Source: Vitis vinifera (Eukaryota > Streptophyta > Magnoliopsida > Vitales > Vitaceae). Taken from it: 64,000 bases of DNA. Both the position numbers and the translations under genes were made by a program. Numbering within the stretch: position 1 is the first letter of the stretch; each line of letters begins with the position of its first letter. Shown here in pieces: positions 22,701 to 35,000 of the stretch. A model generated the notes under the pieces. The model was not told where the DNA came from. It worked only from the letters and a program-made list of their open reading frames with translations, and made no database searches. The stretch is from positions 29,840,001 through 29,904,000 of the forward strand of contig NC_081818.1 in the NCBI RefSeq assembly GCF_030704535.1. The letters run 5' to 3'.

Positions 22701-25700
22701 CCACACATCAAATGTCAGGCTTCAAATTTCACCCTTTATTTCTCTATCTAGAAAAAGAAAATGAGGAAAAATAATAATTTACATGAAAACTTTTATGGGT
22801 TTAAAATATATAAAAAAAAAAAAAGGGCACAAGTAGGGTTCTAATATATGACCCTTGATACTAAATACAGGGCCATAGGATCAGTCTTCATTTGAATGTG
22901 GTCTGCCCACCCCCCAACATCAGAGAAGCATTCTTCTCTCTATGAATAAGATGTATTTTGATGTTTAAAGAGTTAAATGTGAAGAAAATTTTCTTTGTTT
23001 GGGATAACAACATGGACCATACACTATAAAGATGACAACCACCACCAAAAGGGGGGCACTACATACTTAAGTAGGCACATGGGGAGTAAAGTAGAACTGT
23101 TGAAAGATGGACCCCTATAAAAATGAATAAAAAATATTAATATATATTTATTTATTTTTATTAATTGTACACATAGTAACCAGAATAATATGATTTAGAT
23201 ATTGGAAAAACTAAATTCCAAAAATATCTTAATAATTTTCTTTAAAAAAAAAAAATTTGAAAGAACAAATGAACAAATAGAAAGCAAGAGATTGTTCAAA
23301 ATCATTGAGACTTAATATAACTCCAAATTTATCGATCTTTAAATATTTGACATGTGTGTAATGAAACCAGGGTATTTTCTAAAAGAAAAAAAAAAAAAAG
23401 GAAATTTAAAGATCCCCTTGAAAGAAAGATGTTTGTAGTCTCGTAAGTAAAGATCGAGGAGACATGGACATTGAGAAGTGGTAACACATTTTGATAAGAA
23501 CATCAAGGAGTCCAGCTCTCTATATATCACTGTTGACGTAACATCGAGGAGACAACAACACATGTGTTCCCTAATGATATTGACTTGAGTTTTCAAAATC
23601 AAATTCTCCGATTCTCGACTATTATCTTCTTAATGTCACGGATTTTCATGTAATAATTCATGAGCAACCCACCACCCAACCCCCCTATCATGCCCACTAA
23701 ACTTTACCTTCATAAATACCAATATCAAGAATTGATTTTTGAAAAGTCTAAAAGAGAAAATCCCCTTTCAATTGATTTCTACTTCCATTTTTAATTAAAG
23801 CTAATAACCCAAACCAATTGCAAAAGCTATAAGTGAAGACCTACATTTCCGTTTGGATTTACTTTCTATTTGACGAACCAAGTAACGCTTCACATAGAGG
23901 ATTGTCATCACTCATGAGTCATGACACAACACAAGGCTATGGCAAAAATTTGGGCTAATTTCATTTAGCTACACTTTTTTAAAATAAAAATAAAAACTTC
24001 TATGTAAAAAATAAAAGACATATTTTATATCTTCAAAAATCACTACCAAAAACTTGCCACAACACCTATTTAAATGGAAGAAAAAAAAAGAAAAAAAAAA
24101 AGGGTCTCACGTATTCTACACCAGAAAAGTTGAGATATTTTTCTAATGATAGGTGTTCATAATTGTTTGTTGAATTTTAAAATAGTACATTTGTTTACTG
24201 CTTGATTATTTATATTATTATTTTTTTTAATCCTGTGTGTGTAGTAAACAGGGTACATTTCAGAACCAACCCACAGAGGCACATGGGAGGTCACATGGCT
24301 ACAGTGAATGAATTTATAGTCAGAGCTCCGAATATCTGGCCCACCAAGTCCCTCATCTTTCAATTCAAGCATTTTTCAGTAGGTTACTTTGGGAAGGTAA
24401 AGACAAGGGACAACCCCATTTGGATCCATTCATTGAAGAAAACGCCTTCTACAATGAATATATGAACCATTCTCTCTCTCTCTCTCCCTAACCAACTCAA
24501 CACCCTCTCCTTCATGGAATAGTAAAATCTAAATTAATTTCAGCACTGCCCAAGTGGTATGTTAGACATATGTCACCTCCAGATTACTCTGCCCATATAG
24601 AATGTCCAAAAGTCTCCAGTAGAAAGTGCACAAACCTTTTAGGAAAAGATATGTGGCTGTCTCTATATGGGCATGGACCCCAGAGATCTCATGTGAGATT
24701 CTAAGGGTACTGTGATATCCTCCTTTTTCATTCAGAGACCCAGCAATCTCCAGGGCATTCGGCTTGTGGCTTGTGGCTTGTGACATGGCCAAGCAATAGA
24801 GCCACCTCTGTTTGTCACCAACTAAAAGGCCTTCAATAATCAAACTTTAGGAGTTAGCAGAATAATAGGAAAGCGATACGTGTAATACGTGTAACACAAA
24901 GTTGTCATTTAAGGCCACAGTAGAGATGCCAAAACACATTATTTGTCACAAGAATAGCTACCAAGAACAGCAAAGAATAGGCTTCAGTGTTCTCAACTTT
25001 TAAACTGCTACTATGAGTTGACATGGTAATTTTGGCAGCTGGCATGGTAGGAGAAGCACCAAGATTCAATCCAGTAAAAAAGAGAATAAGAATGAGAATA
25101 TGTACTTGAACAAACAATAGTCTCTCCCTGTGACCATTAAAGTAGCACCCCAAAAACTCAAGAATCAATAATCTTGTACCAAGCATACATCACCTGCTAA
25201 GACAGTATTATAATTCGAGCCTAGGCTCACCATCCTTGTTAGCAACCAAAATTAACAGTAGAATCTGAAATTGTTTCAACTTCAGATCTTGATACAAAAG
25301 AGAGGAAGAGCTTGGCCAACCTCGTTGCAATTCTTAGAGACTAAACTGAGAGGAGGATAGGGTTTTTTTATCTTCATTTTATTTTCCCTGGAGAGTAGAA
25401 TCAATACCTAAGTGAAGGAAAGCTTTTTTTTTTTCCAGCAAAAGATTTCAGAGAAACCCCTCGAAACTGTTAACACAGTCGAGGGGATCCATTTTAAAAG
25501 ACTTAATAGGGAAGAAGTTGAGGAGACAACCTAATGGTTCTCTACTATCAGAATTACTTAACCTGAGGACAAAATGGCTTTCTGCTACCAGAGCATGGCT
25601 CAGTGTCAATTACGATCTCATATACTTCAAGGTTCATTGGTTTGGTGAGGGGCCAAGCCCGAGAAAACCCACAACCTTACTAGAGGATGACAACCCTGGA

Positions 25701-25990
25701 ATATCAAGGGGTACATCAATCTAGGAAGGACCAGACGAAGTAACAGCCCAGATTGCTAAGAAACCAAATTCATTTCATTTCCACCAGAATAGAGGAGAAA
25801 AGGCAGTGTTAGCAAAATTTCTAATGCTACATTTCAATTTCAACACAAATACAGCTTGAATGGTCCACACATGAAAAAGTAAGAAAGCCGTGCTGGAATC
25901 AAGCTACTGCAAGATGGATTCAGGTATAATGAACTTTGTGTGCTCCAGAAAAACAAATGCAGAGCAGGCTACCATTTTTCCCCCTTTTTT
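18470..25990. other. Long AT-rich spacer between expansin and PTB genes
   Basis: 7.5 kb without a supported gene. There are many homopolymers, an AT microsatellite at 19680-19713, and an element relic at about 21757-22000 with degenerate GGTATCAGAG-like motifs. Frames of 60-120 codons (for example 21568-21807, 22275-22637 and 24562-24843) show no recognisable protein. The last 800 bases next to 26011 should include the PTB 3' UTR on the minus strand. Confidence 0.55.
19680..19713. repeat. (AT)n microsatellite
   Basis: About 17 AT units inside a wider AT-rich region. Confidence 0.85.
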
Positions 25991-26010
25991 TGGTAGTTAA
26001 AGCATACAAC

Positions 26011-29000
26011 TTACTGACCAAAGTAAGGAGGACGGCCTGGAGGTGAAGCACCACCAGGTCGCACATTTGGCGGAACAGCTGGTGTCAAGGGTGATGAACC
26101 AGGGGGAGCCGGATAAGCAGAAATAGAAGATGATGCAAATGGTTGACTGGGAAATGCGCTAGCAGCCGAAGCAAAGGTTGATCTACCTGCCTGCATGTTT
26201 GGGTCCCATGATGGCACTTGCACAGCAGCTGCAGCAGCGGCATCATGCCCAGTATACAATGGAGCAGCCTGAGGATTCTGCCATACAGTTGTAGCACCTG
26301 GGTGACCAGGTGCTTGTTGCACTGCAAGCAGACCTGAATCTGGGATTGTATAATCTCTACTTCTATCACTATGTGCCTACAAAGACATAAAAAACCAATC
26401 AAGTCACTAACAAGAGTTGCATAAACAAATAAAAAATAATGTTCCAAAAATTAGAAGGGACATTAAGTGTTAAGAAGCATACATTTTAAGGACCAAATCT
26501 TTTTTCGATCAACGGATCCACTTTTCTTCTAAGGAAGACTTTACATTTTTTCCCCTCTTATTTTTTTCTCATGAATATTAATCAAAATCACATTTATACC
26601 TTTACATTGAGATCAGTATGACGAGAGTATGATAGATGAAGCTTACAATAGCCACCATCATATATGCAGTGTCCCTCTAGAGCTTCTTTGGCAACTGCTG
26701 CAGTTGTGACATCTGGAAAGAAAACAACAGATCATTTGTCTGCCCAGCAGTGGAGGGATGAGATATAAATAAAATTGCCAACCATTCCCTATGGTGGTAG
26801 AAATAAAATTGACTAGGAAGAAGAAAGATGGACCATATAAAATCTGCCATGAAATGTTAAATATGAACAACTGTGTTCATGTTAGTAAGGTGGAGTCACA
26901 GTATGAGTTAGGTTTTAGAAAATCATACAAAAAAAAAAACGGAACTTTATAATACCCATTTCAATGCCATGAAATGACATGAATTTACACTGTCGCTTCT
27001 CTTGCAGTGTGTGAAGAAAGTTCAAATTTCCAACATGCAAAAGGAAGGGTTTTGGCCGGTTGATTTCTCCCATTTGCAAGTTGAGATGTCAACCATTGAT
27101 GTGTTAACCTCACTTCTCCCTCCTCTAGGAATAATCATGTTTGATGTATAGCACCAACAAGAAGGTTGATAGCATATGCAAGGACCAAAAACACCTCATG
27201 CCACTATTGCTTTTTTTTTTTTTTTTTCCTGATAGGAACCTCATGCCACTATTGTTAATTTCAAGACAGGCATCTAAACCATTCATTTATGGTAAATGAC
27301 CATAGACAGTAGTTAGATTAGGCATCCAATGGCTATCCCCCAAAATGGAAAAAGATCAATAAACAACAAAGTTAGATTAGCTAGTAACTTGACCTTACTC
27401 CTCTGAGGCTATGCAGCATCAATCACTAAGTTACTACCAGCAGTGGCAGTGGATCTAAACCACCTCATGGCAGTATTCTTAAATTTGTGCCAAGCACCTT
27501 CGTTATTTTCCAAATTCATGCTAGAAAAACTAGGCTAACCATGTCATAGGCACATGAACAACTCTTTTCCAGTCCTCCAAAGCTTGCAACTAAATACAAT
27601 GATGCATTCACTCATAATCCCATTATTCAAAATTTTTGTTCAGAATGCTAAGTAATTTTTTTATAAATATTTCACAGTAGCACAATTTTACTAAAAAAAA
27701 GCATGCCCACTTGAAAAGAACCCCCCTGAAACAAGTCCATTTACGCCAGATTAGGCAGTTTGAACAAAAAGCACAAGGTGGAAGGATTACCTTTTAGGGA
27801 TTTTCTCCTTTGTCCTGTTAAATTTATTTTTTATTTTTCTAACCAAAAATATTCATTGCTTTGATTTCTTTTAAAACAGCTTTTTATGTAGATTATTACT
27901 TGTTTCCATCTCCAAACATGCTTGTTATATATTTCTCAAAATATCGGCTAGTATATTATCCTTGATTGTTCTTAAAGTACAGGACAAAATGTCGTTATCA
28001 GAATATACAGAAGAGCCAAAAAAGCTAAGAATCCAAATCTACTTCTTAATCAGTTATTGCAAAAACTAAACAGCCACTGATTTAGAATCAGGATAATGAA
28101 AATGAACAAAAGATGTCCTGAAATGATAAACGGTAGATAGCCTAACATAGGGATAGAGGAACTACCAGGATATTGAATTAGAGCCTGCATCCCACCATTC
28201 TTCTCAAATATGGCAATTTTCTGGACAGTACCAAATGCAGAGAATACCTGAAATAGGTGATCCGACATCACAGTATGAGTACATCCCACATGATAAAAAA
28301 GATCATTGGAGGAAATCATAAATAGAATTACTCACCGTGTGAAGAACATCTACTGTAACAGCATATTGCATATTCTCAATTGAAGCAAGAAGAACATTAC
28401 TCTCAGGTTCTTTTTTCTTGCCATCAGGACCTAAAGCAGGCTGGATAGAACAACCTGTTAGTACATGGTAAAAATTTCAATAAATATTCAACTGTAAAAA
28501 ATTTACCTGTGCTATTCCCTCAATTGCAGTAGGATTCACAGGAAGGTATGGATTTGTGTAGTCCCTGCATGATTGAATAAACAAAACCATAGATATCAAG
28601 TGAACATCATAGAAACCACTGTTCATAAATTTGTGCTATATCATCCAAATCAAAAAATAAACAAAGAAGCACAACAACCAAAAATAAATAAAAAATAAAA
28701 TAACACGGAAGAAAGTTTTGGACACTATCAGAGACAAGCAAAATATCTGGTTCATAGCTGAAGACAAAGACTGACATATAGGAATAAACATGTATAAAAA
28801 GTAAATAGGTCACAAAAGAACAAATGAAGCAACATATTCACAAAAAAGTAAAAACAGTCAGGTGAAGAAGTCATTGATTTGCTTCAGGATGCTGTTTTTC
28901 TTTGCAAGATAGAAAATTCTCCAGAGAGAGTGGTACTAGAAAAAACTGCTTGGATGTCCAAAAGCCTCTATTGAATTCCAAGACAGCTTGATCCATTTGC

Positions 29001-32000
29001 ACACAAGACAAGCAAACTTCAGCTGTTGAAAAACTTGCACATTCCTCCTCTAACATGCATAACATTGCTAATATAAGCATTTCTGCATTTCATGTCATCC
29101 TTTGATGGTCAATTTTCCAAATAAGGCAACCCGCATGGTCAACATAGAATGATATTCATGTAAGGAAAAAAAAAAAACCTGCAGTTTGTTAGCCATACAA
29201 AGAATATACTAGGAATGAAACTTAAGACAAGTTAAACCCAAACCTAAAACAAAGACCGAGCTAAGGTTGAAGTTGGATTGAGCATGGATCAATCCCTTGG
29301 CAACCCAAGTTGAACACAAAATTTGTCCCTTGAAGGGGAAAAGGAAAGTATTTGGAAGGAAGGAATGCAATAGGAGTATCTTTGATGGCTTGGATCGATC
29401 AGAACTGCAGATGAAAAAAATATATATTCTGGGGAAAAAAGGCCACTGAATTCTTTTTTTGAATGACAACAAGGTCAGTAGGAGAAGGAAGTCTTTCTTT
29501 CATAAATTTCATTTAGTAGTGCTTAAGGAGTAAACAGTCATTTTTTTTCAATGGGTAAAAGCACAGAAAAAAAATGTATATAAAGAATAAAGGGCGCTCA
29601 TAGGCCAACCCAAAGCATACATGGAGTATACAACAAGCCCCTATAAGCAAAAACAAAAAAGAAAAGGAGATACAAAAAATCTCACTTGCCATCATCTAGA
29701 ACCCAACCAATCAAAAAAGTTGATTAAAGGAAAAGATCCTTCATCTATAAACAACTTAGTCCAATACCAAAAACTACAAGTTAAAGAATTTTTCATCCTT
29801 TGAATCGAAAGCTCCTCATTGTCAAAGGCAATCATGTTTCTTTCCTTCCAAACCATCTAAAAAACAAAAAAAAGAGTTGTCATCCAAACCTTTTTACACT
29901 TCTTGCCCACAAAGAAACTATGCCAACCAAGAAGGATCTCTCTAACCAACAAAAAAAGGACCCATGTCACACCAAAAAGAGCAAATAATAACTCCCACAA
30001 AACACCAACCTTGGTGCAATGGATTAAAATGTGATCAATAGATTATTCTTTTTTTTTTTATAAGTAAGCACAGAATATATTGATAAGAGGCCAAAAAGCC
30101 ACACGTATACAGGGAGTATACAATCTAGCTAAAGCCTCACAACCAAAGAGAAAAACAAAAGAAACCCACCAGCCCTTATGTGGAGACTAACCACTCCAGG
30201 GAGCCTATAAGAGACAACGACCTCTCTCCACTATACATTCTCGCCCATCCCCATAAAATACAGACAAAAGAATTTTTTAATTTCTGGATATCTAACACCC
30301 CCCCCCCCCCCCCCTCTAAAAGCAAGCCTATTTCTTTCCTTCCAAAGGGTCCAAAAGATGTACAACGGTATAGACTTCCATATCCTTTTCCTTTTTTTCC
30401 CTACAAAAGGGCCCCTCCAGCTTAATAGGACCTCCTTTACAGTTTCTGGAAAGACCCACTTAACACCAACCAAAGCACATATCATATCCCAAAGGACTCT
30501 TGCCACTATACAATGTATGAGGATGTGATTTACAGTTTCCTTTTCATATCCACACAAGAAACACCGATTAGGGAGATGCCACCCTCTTTTCTGGAACCTA
30601 TCAAGCGTAAGCACCTTGCCCCAAGTAGCTTCCCAAGCAAAAAACAAAATTTTTGTTTGAACTTTATCCACCCAAATGTTGTTCTTCGGAAAATTGTTAG
30701 CCACAGAATTTACCACCAAGTTATAGGCTTCTTTAACTTTAAACTTTCTGTTTCTCCCCCCTTTCCAAAAAACAGCATCCTCTTCTAAAGTAGGATTGAA
30801 CCCCCTCAATGTATAAAGCAAATTACCTACCAAATCCAACTCCCAATCATTAAAGCCCCTCACAAATCTTACATCCCAATCTCCTTGGCCCACATTCTGG
30901 TCCCACATATCTTCTACTGTACCATTCCTATGAGCAGCCATCCCATAGAGGTGAGGAAACCTTTGGGACAGCACTGTACATCCGCACCAAAGATCATTCC
31001 AAAAACTGATTCTGGTACCATTCCCCATAATAAAAGCCAAAGATCAATAGATTATTCTTCAGCAAGACAAAGGAAACATATGTTAGCTAGGGACCACCCC
31101 CTCCTCTTTAGCTGATCCAAAGTTAAGGCCTTACCCCACGAAGCTTCCCAAACAAAAAAGCCCATTGCAGGAGGAGCACAAGGGCTCAAATGATACTCCT
31201 CGGAAATGGGACTGCATTTCTAGGCTCCAACGCACCATAAAGGAACTTAACAGAAAATTTTCCATAGCACCTTATCCTCCAAATCGATAATCAACTTCTT
31301 CCTTTGTATTGTCAAGAGGAACCGCTTCACCAAGTCCATTTCCCAATCATTGAAAGAGAATTCCAACCTCCTTCCTCAACTGAAGAGTCCCAAACCTCAG
31401 CCACCCATGCCTCTTTTAAAGCCACCCAGGCATACAAAGAAAGGAAATAAACACACAAAGCATTGTCATCACACCACTTACCCTTCCAAAATCTCACTCT
31501 TCTACCATTCCTCACGGATAACACAATTTTGTTACTCAATAATGACCTTTCCTTCTTGATCTCCTTCCACAACCCCACACCATACCCCTCACCCACTTCT
31601 AGGGTACACCACCACCCCTTCTTCTATCTCAAACTTCCTACTAATAACTTGCTTCCAAAGAGCCCCCATTTCTTCCGCAAAAGCGCTAATTTCATTTACA
31701 CAAAAGGGCCCTATTGAGTATAGAAAGGCATCTAACACCCAAGACACCCTTACTTTTATCTAAACAAACAACTGCCCACTTTACTAGATGAGGCTTCCGC
31801 ACCAAAGCCCCCCCGCCCCATAGAAAGTCCTTTTGGATTTGCTTTAATCTCAATCTAACCACTCTTGGTATACACAACAAAGACATGACGTAAATGGGCA
31901 TATATTGTCTTTTCCACGTGACTAGCCTCTTACGAAACCTCTCATCTACCCCATCCCAAACAACCACAGATTTATATGGAGCACCCAAGCAAAGCCCCAA

Positions 32001-35000
32001 GTGAGAGGAAGGAAACGCCCCTACCTTGCAACCAAGCTCGAGGGCCAAAACCTCTAAATTCTACACCCTTCCCACCAGTAAAATCTCATTCTTGTCCAAA
32101 TTGATTCTCAATTCTGAGATAGCTTCAAACCACATTAGCAACCCGCTCAAGTAAGCCATATGATCTTGAGAAGCCTCGCAAAATAAAAGTGTATCAATAG
32201 CAAACAACAAATGGGTGATTTTAGCCCCATCTCCACCCCTCCCCTTTACCCTTCAAAAATCCCTCACTCGTTGATTTGTTGATAAAGCTACTTAAAGCCT
32301 CCATCCTAATCACAAACAAATAGGGTGAGAAAGGATCCCCTTGCCTCAAACCCTTAGTGTTGTTAAAGAATCCTGATGGTGTGCCATTAACCAAAATAGA
32401 GAACGTCATAGTAGAAATGCAACAGATTATCCAACCTGCCCACTTCTCCCCGAAACCAATTTTTCGCATCACAAGAGGCAAAATTTTCCAATTAATGTTA
32501 TCATACGCCTTTTCTATGTCCAACTTGCACAACATTCCACTCTCATTACTTTTCAACATAGAATCTATGGCCTTATTAGCAATTAATGTGGCATTAAGAA
32601 TTTGTCTTCCCTCAACAAAAGCATTTTGGGATGAAAACACCACCTTACCCACAACCTTCTTTAGCCAATTAGCTAACACTTTTGCCAACAACTTATGCAA
32701 GCCTCCCACCTAACTAATAGATCTAAAGTCTCTAAGGCCACAATCCCTCCTTTTTTTGGGACTAAAACCAAGAATGTAGCATTCAAGCTTCTTACAAATC
32801 TACCATGCTCATGGAATTCTCTTAAGAAACCCATAACCTCATCCTTCACTCCTTTTTTCAAGCCCCTCCTTTTTTCTTTTGTTTTTGTCTAAACTCTGTT
32901 TTGGTGCTTCTATGATAAGATTTTACTCTTTTTTTAATATATATAACCCCATATATGCATAATTACAAACAACAACTTAAAATTGCTAGAGACCATGAAT
33001 TACGTTTTACATTTAAGAAAATCAATATCAACTTCACTTTCTCCACATGTAAGACATGAATCAAATAAGTAAACTAAGCAAAATAAGTAAAACAATCAAC
33101 TTCACTTTCACCAAATTTGATACAATTGATTTTTTACCTATAAAAAAAAGGGGGAAATAAGGAGTACAAAATGGATCCACCCCCATTATAAAAATGATCC
33201 TTGGGTCCCTCTTTTGGTGGCTCTTTTTAATTCAATTTGATTATTTATTTATCAAAAAAAAATTGTAAACATGAAGGGAAAGTTTAATTCAAATTGATAT
33301 ATCAATTGTTTCTATTATTGTTAATTATTTTCATTTCATATCAATTACAAGTTTTTTTGTTTGCCTATTCACACTTCAACTTCTGCACATAAATCTATTG
33401 CTTTAAAAACCTGGATTTTAGGCAGCTCTAATTAACTAAAAATATTGTTCCAGTATTAATGAATGCAATGTATCTAACTTGTCATCTAACCTGAACAGGC
33501 CAAAACCAAACAGACCTATTATTGAAATTTTTCAACCAGAGGTGAGACTAGATTGGGGGCTTAGGATGGCCACCAATAAGCCCCCAATCCAACACAACCC
33601 ACATGAGTTGCAGCCCTAGCATGTACGCTCATGTTATATGACAAAAATCAGAGAAAAACATTAATACATCTATTTCAAGCTTAATAACGTTATCAATAGG
33701 AAAGAAACAGAGTGCCCCTAAAGCTCAACTGTAAGCCAATGAAAGCAAGGAATTTGGGCATTGCCAACACAAATGGGTCTCCCTACACAAGACAATTCCT
33801 AAAAGCAAACCTGATGCCACCAATACATACACACACAAATGCAAACATACATACATAGTCATATTTACATATAACTAGATGTGTATGTATATATGCATGT
33901 ATGTATGTATGTATGTATGTATGTATACACCAAATTCACACTTATGTTGATGATTAGTATTTAATACATGAAAAAATTAATAAGAACATTTAAATTAACT
34001 TTAAATGTGAGAAAAACTTCCAACAAACATGAGTATAGTTCCTTCTATCAAGGTAATCCATGATATATCCATTAAGTTAAAAGGTTAATCATTATTTTGG
34101 TTAGAACTTATACCCAAGCTTGAATCGCAGGTGTTTGGAAGACTTATACCTCGTGTTTTGGTTTTTATGGTCCAAAGATCCTCTAAGAGAGGAATTTCCA
34201 TTTCTCTAGTTTTCATTGCAATGATGAAATGAGCCTAAAGCTTTTGTGGTAGGCCTCCAATTTTTCTTTAGCCTTCCTTTCCTTTTAATTTCCTTGATAC
34301 CATCATTGTACAAGGGTTCACCCTTCATTGGCAGTACTCATATATTATTTTCTCAAAAAAGCATTGCAAGTGCATGTAACTAGACAAAACAAATGGATCA
34401 TTACCCTCTATTTATGAGCACATGTCCCTTTGGAACCCACCTACAAGAGATGAGTCCTATAAGGTGGCTCGAGAACTCAACCAAATTGCCCCAATCATAT
34501 AAGAGAAATAATTTGGTTTTGATTTATCAAGAAAGATACATATATATAGATATAGATATATTGAAGATAAAATTTTGCCATAGAATAAACAAATTTATCT
34601 AGCCATGCTTTGTCAATATTTCTTTTAAATATAAAAACTCCAAGTCATATAAATATATCACCATTCATTAGAGTATTAGACAAGGTGAAAGAGTATGTTC
34701 ATCCATAGAATTGACTACCTAACCCAACCAATTTGAAAATGATTTCAAATGCTTAACAAAAAGTAATCATCATATAAAGAATAGGCTAGTGAACAACCAG
34801 ATTTTGGTTAGATGTAAGGGAACCATGAAAATTATCTGATCAGTTAACTTCATATCGCATTTTTCTTTGGTTAGACAACAATTAGGTCCTAATGCTCTAT
34901 GAGCAAGGCAGTGCATATGGAAAGTGCTAAAAGGGTATCTACTCTTGGACTTAAATCTTTGAGTTAAAGCTGAAACCATGAGGATTACAGTCCCCTATCA

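Larger units (their letters stand above)
29542..32860 (-). mobile_element. Old, 5'-truncated L1-type LINE in PTB intron 5
   Basis: On the minus strand, pieces of a plant L1 ORF2 follow in order. The RT start is at about 32860-32673 (FHEHGRFVRSLNATFLVLVP), then RT core at 32709-32221 (KLLAKVLANWLKKVVG, LDIEKAYDNINWK, GLRQGDPFSPYLF), connection at about 32048-31692, and further C-terminal parts at 31596-31327 and below 30030. Frameshifts and stops break it. The usual FADD catalytic motif reads FAID at 32204-32193, so it is dead. The 3' end is a T-run at 29542-29549. The endonuclease domain is absent (5' truncation). It is interrupted by a younger LINE at 30051-31041. It lies in sense orientation with the PTB transcript. 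The 5' boundary is approximate, and I could not find its target duplication. Confidence 0.8.
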
